Source: Elainella saxicola E1 (lineage in GTDB: Bacteria; Cyanobacteriota; Cyanobacteriia; Elainellales; Elainellaceae). Taken from it: a stretch of DNA of 64,000 nt. The notes under the pieces are model-generated. The model worked only from the letters and a program-made list of their open reading frames with translations. It did no database searches and had not been told where the DNA came from. Location of the stretch: contig LUGL01000040.1 of NCBI GenBank assembly GCA_002796835.1, positions 37,432 to 101,431 on the forward strand. The letters run 5' to 3'. Of the stretch, positions 55,642 to 64,000 are shown in pieces. Position 1 is the first letter of the stretch; each line of letters starts with the position of its first letter. Both the position numbers and the translations under genes were made by a program.

Positions 55642-57874
55642 AGGAATTGGGGGATAGAGAATTGCAATAAATCTGCCACATTTGCTGATAAGCATCTTCT
55701 AAATGACGCACGAAGGCAGCAGTATTCCAAAGCGGTGCAGTTTGGCGAGATTGGCGTAGCTTAGCCGCGATCGTTTTACGTAGATTCAGATCTTGCCCTA
55801 AACGAACACCCCATTCTACATATTCATCCGCAGTCCAGGCCATTCCTTCAGTGATTCCAGTATTAATCATCATGCTATAGCTATTGCGAGCTGCAAATTG
55901 TTCTCCCACTAATGTCACTAATGGAATTCCCATCCACAAGGTTTCTAATGTTGTCGTTGCGCCATTGTAAGGAAAAGTATCTAGCACCACATCCGCAATG
56001 CCAAGGTTGGCTCGATGCACCAGTTCATTCCCATCCCGTTCCAAAAAACGGAGGCGATCGATCGAAACACCAGCGTCGATCGCAATCTGTTCGCAGCTTT
56101 CTCGCAGGGTTGACACATCTCCTAAGCCTTTAATTAACAGATAACTGTTCGGCACGGCCTGTAGAATTTGGATTTGCAGCCGGATCGTTTCAGGGTGGCG
56201 TTTGCGGCTATCCTGAGCGCTAAAATAAACAATCGCGTCATTGGGAATCCTTAATTCTTCGCGTCTTAAGGTGGGAATGCCCAATTCAAATCCATCAACA
56301 GCCACGTAAGTTTGAGGTAAGCGCCAAATTTTTTCGCTGTAGTAAGTCTGGGCATCATCCGGCAACACATAGGGATCGGCCAGGAAATAATCAATCGCTG
56401 GAATACCAGAAGCATCGAACCCCAGCCAAGTCACTTGAATGGGAGCAGGCTTAAGTGCCATCACACGACAGGTTTCGGTATAGGTGATGCTGTCGAGATC
56501 GACCAGAATATCAATTCCGTCTTGTTGAATTTGTTGAGCAACCTGAACCCAATGCGTATTTGCAAATTGGGTTGCGTGAGTCACAGGTTGAACAAACCAA
56601 TGATTAGTAAAGTGACTGATTTCAGGAACATGTAGATGATAGGTGTAAATTTCAAAGCGATCGAGATTGTGATGTTGCATCAACCAGCGAGCCAGCCAGC
56701 CCACTGAATGCTGAACCATGTAGCGGGCAATGTAGCCAATTCTTAATTTTCGGTTCGCCGAGCCTTGAGCAAGAACAGGTCGAGACTGGCGTTGCCATCC
56801 GTTTAACTGAGCTTGAAATTCTAGGTCAGTTTGCAGCACATTTGCCAATTGATTTTGCCAATATCGATGTTCTGCAGGTCGATCGCACAAAGAATATGGA
56901 TAGAAGCAGCAAAAGCTAAGTAACGCAGGTAGCAACGGCTGATGCGGATCAGGATAATAATCTGTAATCAATCGCTGGATTAACGTTTTTTGGCGATCGA
57001 ACAAGACCTCAACTTCTTGCCAGCCCGATCCCAATTTGAGCAGCTTAATGCAAAGAAATCCAATTGCCGTTAATTGATCGATCGGCGTTTGACAGGCCGC
57101 GAGATAGTGTCTTGCCGTAACCACCGCTTCAGCATAGTCCCCTAGCTGCTCCTGACAATTTGACAGCACTTTCAAGAGATAAAGATCGTTGGGAGCATAG
57201 CGCAGACACATTTCTGCCAAGTAGCTCATCAATCGAGCATCAGCCAGCCGCGATCGCTGATCAAGTTCGTGGACTTTGGCTACCAGAATATCAAGAATCC
57301 GATCGGCATCTTCAATTTGGCTCAGTGCCGCTTCAGCAAATGTCTGCACTTGCGGGTTAGTAAAATCATGTTCCAGTGCGGCTACAACAGTCTGAAGGAG
57401 CGCGGTTGGATCGAGATTGGAGAAAGATTGCGATCGCAGCAGAGGAGTTAGCGTCAGCGCAGTCAAATCGTCAGTATCAAACCGACCGAGCCGAATCGCA
57501 GCTTGCACTAAATGCAACAAATTGTGAATTTCAGTCGGTAAAAGCTCGCGCAGATGTTGCCGAATCAGCCAGACCGTTTGCCATTCACCTGCCTTGGCCT
57601 GACGATCGGCCTCTGCCTCTAAAATTTGTGCCAGATCGATCGTCCAAGCTTCAACTTGATCAGCAGACCCTGCTGAAAAGGGCATCATCCAGGTGAATTG
57701 TGCCTCTGCCTCTTGTCCTAGTAGCAGATAAGTCAAACCGAGCTGCCAAACAAACTGAACGTGATCAGGTTCCTGTTCGATCAACTGTTCATAGAGTAAG
57801 GCAGCCTGCTGATAATTTTGGCATTCAAATGCCTGCGTCGCCTGTTGGTATAGCACCTCTAAAGATTGATCCAT
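55631..57874 (-). CDS. TPR + GT41 glycosyltransferase (SPINDLY/OGT-like), copy 3
   Basis: A 747-residue paralogue of its three neighbours. The start of the TPR part (LYEQLIEQEPDHVQFVWQLG, TYLLLGQEAEAQFTWMMPF) is nearly the same in all four. In the GT41 domain the His in YMVQHSVGWLARW and the Lys in DSRKRHPETI are kept, as is PYNGATTTLETLWMGIPLVT. ATG 57874 (MDQSLEVLYQQ) is chosen over TTG 57901. It lies 30 bp downstream of copy 2. By family it transfers a sugar from a nucleotide donor to Ser/Thr of a protein. Confidence 0.93.
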   Translation of the reverse strand: MDQSLEVLYQQATQAFECQNYQQAALLYEQLIEQEPDHVQFVWQLGLTYLLLGQEAEAQFTWMMPFSAGSADQVEAWTIDLAQILEAEADRQAKAGEWQTVWLIRQHLRELLPTEIHNLLHLVQAAIRLGRFDTDDLTALTLTPLLRSQSFSNLDPTALLQTVVAALEHDFTNPQVQTFAEAALSQIEDADRILDILVAKVHELDQRSRLADARLMSYLAEMCLRYAPNDLYLLKVLSNCQEQLGDYAEAVVTARHYLAACQTPIDQLTAIGFLCIKLLKLGSGWQEVEVLFDRQKTLIQRLITDYYPDPHQPLLPALLSFCCFYPYSLCDRPAEHRYWQNQLANVLQTDLEFQAQLNGWQRQSRPVLAQGSANRKLRIGYIARYMVQHSVGWLARWLMQHHNLDRFEIYTYHLHVPEISHFTNHWFVQPVTHATQFANTHWVQVAQQIQQDGIDILVDLDSITYTETCRVMALKPAPIQVTWLGFDASGIPAIDYFLADPYVLPDDAQTYYSEKIWRLPQTYVAVDGFELGIPTLRREELRIPNDAIVYFSAQDSRKRHPETIRLQIQILQAVPNSYLLIKGLGDVSTLRESCEQIAIDAGVSIDRLRFLERDGNELVHRANLGIADVVLDTFPYNGATTTLETLWMGIPLVTLVGEQFAARNSYSMMINTGITEGMAWTADEYVEWGVRLGQDLNLRKTIAAKLRQSRQTAPLWNTAAFVRHLEDAYQQMWQIYCNSLSPNSYGC

Positions 57875-57904
57875 ACGCTGCTCTGCATGGGGACCACTCA
57901 AATC

Positions 57905-60157
57905 CTACCGCTTCCCTTCTGCTTTCGCGATCGACTGCGTGTAAATTTGCCACATTTGGGTGTAAGCATTTTCCATCTCTCTAGCAAACGCTTCTGCATT
58001 CCATAGCGGTGCCGTTTGACGGGATTGTTTCAGTTTTTGGGCGATCGTCTCTCTCAAATCAGCATCTTGACCTAGCCGAATTCCCCATGACACATAGTCT
58101 TCCCCAGACCAGGCAATTCCTTCCGTAATTCCAGCATTCATCATCATGGCATAGCTATTGCGGGCCGCAAACTGTTGTCCGACTTGCGTCACCAAGGGAA
58201 TTCCCATCCACAAGGTTTCCAATGTCGTCGTCGCTCCGTTGTAAGGAAACGTATCCAGGACAACATCTGCAATCTCCAAATTTGCCCGATGGGTTTCTTC
58301 GAGTGGTTCTAGCGGCAGGAAACGCAGTCGATCGATCGCCACTCCTTCTGTTTCTGCAATGGACTCAAAGAAATTGCGCAGATTGTTTTGGTCACCTGCA
58401 CCTTTAATCACAAAATAGCTGTTGGGCACGGAGCAAATAATTTGCATTTGCTGTTGGATAGTTTTAGGGTGACGTTTCACTGCCGTTTGCGAACTAAAGT
58501 AAATGATTGCATCATCAGGAATATCAAGATGATTCCGTTGCAACGTCGGCACTCCCACTTCAAATCCATCAATCGCAATATAAGTTCGTGGTAATCGCCA
58601 GATCCTTTCGCTGTAATAATCCTGCGCCGATTCGGGTAGCACGTAGGGATCAGCAATAAAGTAGTCGATCGCCGGATTTCCAGAGGCATCCAATCCCAAC
58701 CAGGTTGCTTGAACGGGAGCAGGTTTCAGCGCCATCACCGCATTTGATTCATTGCAGCTCAGACTATCCACATCAATCAAAATATCAATACCATCCTCAT
58801 AGATCCGCTGCGCCATCCCGATCGGATCGCCCGAAATACAGGTTGCCCTTGTCGCAGGCTTGACATACCAGGTTTCACCAAATTCACCAGGCTGTTGGAG
58901 ATTCAGAAAATAAACATATACTTCAACTTTCGCTGGATCGTGATAACGCAATAACCAACGTGCCAACCAACCGATCGAATGACGGCGAAAATCACGAGAG
59001 AGATAGCCAATGCGCAGTTTTCGATCGGTCGAGCACTGTGGCAAATGATGCTGAAACGGCACGATTTGCCGATCGAGCTGCTTTAACCAGGCATTGCGAC
59101 AACATTGAGAAAACTGGTTTTGCACCGGACGATTTACTTCAGGCCGATCGTCCATATAAGGCCCGTAGAAGAAGTAGGTAGCAATTTCCATTTCGTTGGG
59201 AAATACGGTCGGCTCGTCAGATTGCAGGACTTGCTGCACGAGTTGCTGTTGCTCCTGATAAAGCTGGACTGCATTTTCCCAATATCCACCCGATGTCATC
59301 GTCGTATTCAGCAGCAGCGAAATGCCCACCAATTTCTCGTCCAAAGAGTGGCAGCATTCTTCGTAATAGCGCTTCGCCAACTGAATTGCATCTTCATAGC
59401 GAGGCACAAACCGATAGATATTGGCAGCATATTTGAGCGCTTCGGCATGGTTAGGATCAATTTGCAGACAAGCTTCGCTATATTGCCCCCCCAGCCGATA
59501 ATCTCGTACCACCATCCCCCAATGCTTGGCTTGAGCTAATAACGATTCGATCGCGCCAGCTCTATCTTGGAGATGGGTGATACAAAATTGAATCAGTTCT
59601 TTGAGAGCTGAATGAGACGATTTTTGAGCCAGCAGCGCTGAGAGTAACGGCAACAGCAGATCATCTGATAACTCAGTTCCATCGGCAACCTGCAATTGCT
59701 CCATCATGCCTGCTAACTCATCGAAGTCGAGTCGATCGAGCAAAAGTGAGAGATGCAAACTGCTTAAAAGGTTTTTCAGGTTATCTGGATCGATCGATTG
59801 AATATGCTGACGAATTAACCAGGCTTGAGTCCACTGCTGGCAATCGGCCTGAGTTTGGGCTGCTCGCTCCAGAGTGATCAGCAATTCTTGAGTCCATTGG
59901 ATTGCCTGTTCAGATTCCAGTTCTGCCAAAGGCATCATCCAGGTGAACTGAGCTTCGGCTTCCTGACCTTGCAGCAAATACATCAGGCCCAACTGCCAAT
60001 AGCCCGTGCTGAATTCTGGATCCAGTTCGAGCATCTGCTCATAGAGACCAGCCGCAGCAGCATAGTCTCCTGTTGTCGCCAGTGCTTCTGCCTGGTGATG
60101 CAGACTATCCAGATCGGGAAGCAGATTGAGTTTAGAAGACAGAGATCGATCGCTCAT
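57905..60157 (-). CDS. TPR + GT41 glycosyltransferase (SPINDLY/OGT-like), copy 2
   Basis: A 750-residue paralogue. TPR region about residues 20-300 (LYEQMLELDPEFSTGYWQLG); GT41 domain about 385-740 with GYLSRDFRRHSIGWLARWLL (His kept), LKPAPVQATWLGLDASG, SSQTAVKRHPKTI (Lys kept) and PYNGATTTLETLWMGIPLVT. It is closest to copy 1 in the catalytic part (VRYHD-type helix, VSTPTL stretch, VGQQFAARNSY). ATG 60157 is chosen over TTG 60175. The gap to the end of copy 1 is 14 bp, so translation is probably coupled. Confidence 0.93.
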   Translation of the reverse strand: MSDRSLSSKLNLLPDLDSLHHQAEALATTGDYAAAAGLYEQMLELDPEFSTGYWQLGLMYLLQGQEAEAQFTWMMPLAELESEQAIQWTQELLITLERAAQTQADCQQWTQAWLIRQHIQSIDPDNLKNLLSSLHLSLLLDRLDFDELAGMMEQLQVADGTELSDDLLLPLLSALLAQKSSHSALKELIQFCITHLQDRAGAIESLLAQAKHWGMVVRDYRLGGQYSEACLQIDPNHAEALKYAANIYRFVPRYEDAIQLAKRYYEECCHSLDEKLVGISLLLNTTMTSGGYWENAVQLYQEQQQLVQQVLQSDEPTVFPNEMEIATYFFYGPYMDDRPEVNRPVQNQFSQCCRNAWLKQLDRQIVPFQHHLPQCSTDRKLRIGYLSRDFRRHSIGWLARWLLRYHDPAKVEVYVYFLNLQQPGEFGETWYVKPATRATCISGDPIGMAQRIYEDGIDILIDVDSLSCNESNAVMALKPAPVQATWLGLDASGNPAIDYFIADPYVLPESAQDYYSERIWRLPRTYIAIDGFEVGVPTLQRNHLDIPDDAIIYFSSQTAVKRHPKTIQQQMQIICSVPNSYFVIKGAGDQNNLRNFFESIAETEGVAIDRLRFLPLEPLEETHRANLEIADVVLDTFPYNGATTTLETLWMGIPLVTQVGQQFAARNSYAMMMNAGITEGIAWSGEDYVSWGIRLGQDADLRETIAQKLKQSRQTAPLWNAEAFAREMENAYTQMWQIYTQSIAKAEGKR

Positions 60158-60171
60158 GAGAAATGGTCTGG

Positions 60172-62388
60172 TCAAGAATCAAGGTGAATTTGCCACATTT
60201 GCGCATAGGCAGCTTCCATGTTGCGAGCAAAAGTGACGCTGTCCCAAAGAGGCATTTTGGATCGAGATTGCTTCAGTTTACGAGAAATTTGGGTTCGCAA
60301 GGCTGCATCCTGTCCGAGTCGAATTCCCCACTCCACATACTCCTCAGCCGTCCAGGCAATGCCTTCGCTGATGCCTACATTCATCAGCATGGTGTAGCTA
60401 TTGCGGGCCGCAAATTGCTGTCCGACTTGCGTAACCAGCGGAATCCCCATCCATAAAGTTTCCAGCGTCGTCGTCGCACCATTGTAGGGAAAAGTGTCGA
60501 GCACCACATCCGCAATGCCTAGATTGGCTCGATGGGTTTCTTCTTGAGCTTCCATCGGCAAAAATCGCAGTCGATCGACCGCCACACCTTCTTCCTCGGC
60601 GATCTGCTCAAAGAAAGCCCGCAGCGTGTTTTGATTCCCCGACCCTTTGATTAGAAAATAGCTGTTCGGCACCGATCGAATAATTTGCATTTGCAGTCGG
60701 GCAGTTTCAGGATGCCGCTTCATTGCCGTTTGGGAACTGAAGAAAACCACTGCGTCCTGAGGGATAGTAAGTCGATCGCGCCGCAACGTTGGCACACCCA
60801 CTTCAAACCCATCAACCGCAAGATAGGTCTGGGGCAATCGCCAAATTTTTTCGTGATAATAGTCCTGTGCTGCATCAGGAAGCACATAAGGATCGGCCAT
60901 GAAATAGTCAATCGCCGGATTGCTGGAGGCATCCAGTCCCAGCCAAGTTACCTGTACCGGAGCAGGTTTGAGCGCCATGATCTCAACTGATTCTTCACTG
61001 CTGATACTCTCCAAATCAATCAAAATATCAATCTCATCGTTGTAAATCAATTGCGCAATCCCTTCAGGCGTGCCTTGAATACAAGTTGCCCTTGTGGCAG
61101 GTTTAACATACCATTCCTCACCAAAAGAACAAGGCTGTGACTGACTTAAGAAATAAACATAGGATTCGATCCGATCGAGATCGTGATACTTCAGTAACCA
61201 ACGCGCTAACCAGCCAATGGAATGTCGCCGGAAATTCCGCGAAAGGTAGCCAATTCGCAGTTTTTTCAGGTGAGGCAAACGCGATCGAGCAGCATAAAAC
61301 GGGGAGTTTCCTCCACTGGATTGCTTGAGCGAATCTTGAGTTTGTTGATAGCAATATTGCGCGAATTGATTTTGCAGCGGACGAATAATTTGCGGCTGAT
61401 CCTCAAAGTAGGAAAAGTGGAAAAAACATCCCAAATTTCGCATGTTGAGCGGAATTTCCTCTCCCGCATCCAACTCTTGAACCAGTTGCTCCAAAAGCGA
61501 TCGTTGTCTTTCCTGTAGGAATGCAGCCTCTGGCCATTTACCACCTGCCGTAATCGTGGCATGGAGCAACAGCGTATTTCCTGCCAATCGTTCAGAAACA
61601 GATTGACAAAATTCGTTATAACAGCGTTTTGCTAAGGCAATGGCTTCTTCATGCCGATCGAGAAAGCGATAGCAAAGGGCCAAGAAACCGAGGATGCCAC
61701 CATTGTTGGGATCCAGCTGCAAACAAACTTCGGCAAATTGGCAGGCAAGCTCAAAATCCCGCACTACATAGCGCCAGTGATGGGCTTGCTGCATTAACTG
61801 CTCGATCGCCATAGAGTGATCTTGCAAATGAACCGCACAGGCTTGAGCAAAGGCAAGATAGTCGGGATGGGGCCATCGACGAGACAACAGCAAATCGAGT
61901 AACTCGAGTAATTCAGCATCACCGAAGTCAAGCGATGAGGCGGATGAAACTCGCTCCAGCAAATCAGGGAATTGGAAATCTTCAACGTCAAATCGATCGA
62001 GCTGTAAGGATAATTTCACCAGATGGAGAAGATTCTCAATTCCTTCCCCACCAATACTTTGTAGATGCTGACGAATCAGCCAAGCTGAGTGCAACTGGTT
62101 CAGGTTTTGCAGCCGTTGAGCTTCTGCTACAAGCAAATTAGCCAATTCACTGACATCAGCATTTTCTGCCGCTTCAACCAATGCCATTGACCAAGTTAAC
62201 TGCGCTTCCTCTTCCTGCCCCAACAGCAAATAGGCTAATCCTAAAGACCAGTAGTAACCGCTTTGAGCAGGATCTTCAGCAACCAATTGTTCATAAATTT
62301 CTGCGAGCTGCTGGTACTGGCCTTCTACCCAGAGAGCGTTCGTTGTTTGATTCAAACTCATTTTTTGGCTCAAAGCAGGCTGCTGCAT
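60172..62388 (-). CDS. TPR + GT41 glycosyltransferase (SPINDLY/OGT-like), copy 1
   Basis: A 738-residue paralogue and the first of the four in transcription order. TPR part to about residue 300, with a less regular N-terminus (EIYEQLVAEDPAQSGYYWSLG); GT41 domain with GYLSRNFRRHSIGWLARWLL, LKPAPVQVTWLGLDASS, SSQTAMKRHPET and PYNGATTTLETLWMG. GAG lies 8 nt before ATG 62388; a second ATG is 27 nt inside. It lies 170 bp downstream of the pilin gene at 62558, separated from it by a hairpin terminator, so the GT41 genes have their own promoter or depend on read-through. Confidence 0.93.
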   Translation of the reverse strand: MQQPALSQKMSLNQTTNALWVEGQYQQLAEIYEQLVAEDPAQSGYYWSLGLAYLLLGQEEEAQLTWSMALVEAAENADVSELANLLVAEAQRLQNLNQLHSAWLIRQHLQSIGGEGIENLLHLVKLSLQLDRFDVEDFQFPDLLERVSSASSLDFGDAELLELLDLLLSRRWPHPDYLAFAQACAVHLQDHSMAIEQLMQQAHHWRYVVRDFELACQFAEVCLQLDPNNGGILGFLALCYRFLDRHEEAIALAKRCYNEFCQSVSERLAGNTLLLHATITAGGKWPEAAFLQERQRSLLEQLVQELDAGEEIPLNMRNLGCFFHFSYFEDQPQIIRPLQNQFAQYCYQQTQDSLKQSSGGNSPFYAARSRLPHLKKLRIGYLSRNFRRHSIGWLARWLLKYHDLDRIESYVYFLSQSQPCSFGEEWYVKPATRATCIQGTPEGIAQLIYNDEIDILIDLESISSEESVEIMALKPAPVQVTWLGLDASSNPAIDYFMADPYVLPDAAQDYYHEKIWRLPQTYLAVDGFEVGVPTLRRDRLTIPQDAVVFFSSQTAMKRHPETARLQMQIIRSVPNSYFLIKGSGNQNTLRAFFEQIAEEEGVAVDRLRFLPMEAQEETHRANLGIADVVLDTFPYNGATTTLETLWMGIPLVTQVGQQFAARNSYTMLMNVGISEGIAWTAEEYVEWGIRLGQDAALRTQISRKLKQSRSKMPLWDSVTFARNMEAAYAQMWQIHLDS

Positions 62389-62454
62389 GGCTTATCTCTA
62401 AATGATCAAGCAACATTCAATTCTATCTTAAACTTTCGATCGCCCATAAATAGG

Positions 62455-62490
62455 AAAGGCTGCTGGTCATGCAACCAGAGCCTTCTTTAA
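62455..62490 (-). terminator. Terminator downstream of pilin gene (62558)
   Basis: On the minus strand GAAGGCTCTGGT pairs with ACCAGCAGCCTTTC (one bulge) around TGCATG. A second small palindrome (ATTTCTATTTATAGAAAT, 62491-62508) lies next to it on the upstream side. It would limit read-through from the pilin gene into the GT41 genes. Confidence 0.7.
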
Positions 62491-62557
62491 ATTTCTATTT
62501 ATAGAAATAGGGTCTAGGAATAGGGTAAACAGCAATCACCCTAAGCTATAGCGTTCA

Positions 62558-63046
62558 CTACGGGCAGGTAGTTGCGCCAGTAACAGCAGGCACACTACCG
62601 TCACCTTTTGGTGCAACACAGAGGAATGCCTTCGTGGTTGCGTTGCCGCCGGTATCAGTCGTAACGTACACACGACCTGCTACACCCTTCAAGTCTGTCT
62701 TGATAGGAGTACCATTGTTCACTGCTTCAGTTGCACTCACTGTACTAGTATATTTGTAATCTTTAGTTTGAGTCGGCAGACCAACTTCCAGCTTATCGAA
62801 GTCAGACTCAAAAGCACGGTTTTCCAAGTAGTAGGCTTGCTGAGAGCGGTTCAAAGTACCTACATAGGTGCTCGCTTCAGACTGACGTGCTTTGTTAGCT
62901 TGGTTCAAGAAGGAAGGCAAAGCAATCGCAGCAAGAATACCGATGATGATGATAACAACCAATAGTTCAATCAGGGTGAAACCTTCATTGTTCTTTTTCT
63001 TGCTTAATAGATGCTGCAGAAACTTTGCTTTCAGTTCGGATTTCAT
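62558..63046 (-). CDS. pilA: Type IV pilin-like protein (PilA), copy 2
   Basis: A 162-residue type IV pilin subunit. A short basic leader ends in the PilD cleavage motif EGFTLIELL, followed by the hydrophobic helix VVIIIIGILAAIALPSFL that packs into the fibre; two Cys near the C-terminus (LCVAPKG and TTCP) form the disulfide loop. Cyanobacterial pili drive phototactic motility and DNA uptake. It differs from the second pilin (63305) at only about five residues, in the C-terminal half. GGAGG lies 11-12 nt before the ATG. Ser/Thr are frequent in the exposed part. Confidence 0.95.
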   Translation of the reverse strand: MKSELKAKFLQHLLSKKKNNEGFTLIELLVVIIIIGILAAIALPSFLNQANKARQSEASTYVGTLNRSQQAYYLENRAFESDFDKLEVGLPTQTKDYKYTSTVSATEAVNNGTPIKTDLKGVAGRVYVTTDTGGNATTKAFLCVAPKGDGSVPAVTGATTCP

Positions 63047-63136
63047 AGGTGAGTTGCCTCCTCATGTGGCGGGATACTGGATTTCTAACTCCTGAATATA
63101 ATTTACCCATTCTTTTTCCGTTTCATATCATCCTGC
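62558..63136. repeat. Direct repeat unit A: pilin gene plus leader
   Basis: This 579-bp unit (pilin gene and about 90 bp of upstream DNA) recurs in the same orientation at 63305-63885. The coding parts differ by a few substitutions, and the leaders share GATACTGGATTTCTAACTCC and CCCATTCTTTTTC words. It is a recent tandem duplication or is kept alike by gene conversion. Confidence 0.9.
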
Positions 63137-63207
63137 TTCAATAAATTTTTCCTCTATTAATCACGTTGACTACAACGACTGCGTTCAAGAAATATTTTTC
63201 TGATATT

Positions 63208-63245
63208 AAAAGAAGGTCACCGGCTGTAAGCACCATGTGACCTTC
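63208..63245 (-). terminator. Terminator downstream of pilin gene (63305)
   Basis: On the minus strand GAAGGTCAC pairs perfectly with GTGACCTTC (16-nt loop), followed by TTTTAATATC. It lies 60 bp beyond the stop codon of the upstream pilin gene. Confidence 0.88.
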
Positions 63246-63304
63246 AAAATAGTGAAGCCAATTAATCGACTAAATTTAGCCAAGCAGAAATTGATATTGC
63301 CAAG

Positions 63305-63793
63305 TTATGGGCAGGTTGTTGCGCCAGAGACTGCAGGCACACTACCATCACCTTTTGGTGCAACACAGAGGAATGCCTTCGTGGTTGCGTTGCCGCCGGT
63401 ATCAGTCGTAACGTACACACGACCTGCCACACCCTTCAAGTCTGTCTTGATAGGAGTACCACTGTTCACTGCTTCAGTTGCAGTTACTTTGCTTGCATAT
63501 TTATAGTCTTTGGTTTGAGTCGGCAGACCAACTTCCAGCTTGTCGAAGTCAGACTCAAAAGCACGGTTCTCTAGATAGTAGGCTTGCTGAGAGCGGTTCA
63601 AAGTACCCACATAGGTGCTCGCTTCAGACTGACGTGCTTTGTTAGCTTGGTTCAAGAAGGAAGGCAAAGCAATCGCAGCAAGAATACCGATGATGATGAT
63701 AACAACCAACAGTTCAATCAGGGTGAAACCTTCATTGTTCTTTTTCTTGCTCAATAGATGCTGCAGAAACTTTGCTTTCAGTTCGGATTTCAT
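63305..63793 (-). CDS. pilA: Type IV pilin-like protein (PilA), copy 1
   Basis: A 162-residue pilin with the same leader, EGFTLIELL cleavage site, hydrophobic helix and C-terminal Cys pair as the copy at 62558. The differing residues are clustered around KYASKVTATEAVNSG and near the end (AVSGATTCP). It is the first gene of the minus-strand pilin-GT41 region and has its own leader and terminator. AAGGAGA lies 11-12 nt before ATG 63793. Confidence 0.95.
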   Translation of the reverse strand: MKSELKAKFLQHLLSKKKNNEGFTLIELLVVIIIIGILAAIALPSFLNQANKARQSEASTYVGTLNRSQQAYYLENRAFESDFDKLEVGLPTQTKDYKYASKVTATEAVNSGTPIKTDLKGVAGRVYVTTDTGGNATTKAFLCVAPKGDGSVPAVSGATTCP

Positions 63794-63885
63794 AGGTGAA
63801 TTGTCTCCTTGAGTTGCGGGATACTGGATTTCTAACTCCTGGGTATAACTTGCCCATTCTTTTTCAGTTTCATATCACCCACTAG
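63305..63885. repeat. Direct repeat unit B: pilin gene plus leader
   Basis: Second copy of the unit at 62558-63136. Both leaders keep a TATA-like word at the same distance from the start (TATATT in unit A, TATACC in unit B, minus strand), so the promoter was probably duplicated with the gene, with a changed -10 region. Confidence 0.85.
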
Positions 63886-64000
63886 ACAAAAATTTTGCGA
63901 TCGGACCAAACCAGCCTAGAAACGAGGTTTAAGGACGCTCCAATAGTACATATAGGAAAGCATCCAGACGATTCAGCAAATCTTTGACTTTCCCAAAGGC

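Overview
The window comes from a cyanobacterial chromosome. Seen directly: very frequent GCGATCGC (HIP1-type) octamers and GATCG words, compact genes on both strands, and a cyanobacterial gene set (CrtR-type carotene hydroxylase, ABA4-like protein, c6-like cytochrome, two thylakoid-type FtsH proteases, a CSP41-like protein, a DUF6679-like protein, bestrophin, DnaB with an intein). The style fits a Leptolyngbya-like or other filamentous/section I-III cyanobacterium; the genus cannot be fixed from sequence alone. No rRNA, CRISPR array or insertion sequence was seen; one tRNA (Leu-CAA) is present.

Layout. 1-9.8 kb: a truncated P-type Ca-type ATPase followed by a Ca2+/Na+ antiporter (both cation transport), an unknown conserved protein, a Uma2-family protein, a TPR protein, TrhO (tRNA U34 hydroxylation), an FtsH protease and two small cyanobacterial proteins. 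10-20 kb: creatininase-family hydrolase, tRNA-Leu overlapped by an M48 peptidase gene, a second FtsH, an FMN reductase, CrtR, a TPR protein, a c6-like cytochrome paired with a C39-like membrane peptidase, and an ABA4-like protein. 20-37 kb: housekeeping and metabolism: TonB-like protein, GMC oxidoreductase, RluD-type pseudouridine synthase, a receiver-like protein, dps-sirB-cobA (iron storage and siroheme), bestrophin, carA, CSP41-like epimerase, rplI, intein-bearing dnaB, FKBP isomerase and several small proteins.

37-43.4 kb: a 1794-residue caspase/nSTAND/WD40 protein behind a 1-kb AT-rich gene-free stretch, then hflX. 45.6-50.8 kb: a five-gene operon-like nucleotide-sugar cluster (CDP-glucose synthase RfbF, LhgO-like FAD oxidoreductase, SDR epimerase, RfbC-type epimerase, SAF-domain NAD(P) oxidoreductase) closed by a strong terminator; it lacks a recognisable CDP-glucose 4,6-dehydratase. 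51-52.8 kb: a decayed zone with a frameshifted gene, an intact L,D-transpeptidase and further coding debris.

52.8-64 kb is the most unusual part. Reading on the minus strand, two nearly identical type IV pilin genes, each with its own duplicated leader and terminator, are followed by four tandem paralogous TPR + GT41 (SPINDLY/OGT-like) glycosyltransferases and a small methyltransferase. All four enzymes keep the His and Lys that correspond to the catalytic/UDP-binding residues of OGT. A locus for O-glycosylation of the adjacent pilins, or of another surface protein, is my main inference.
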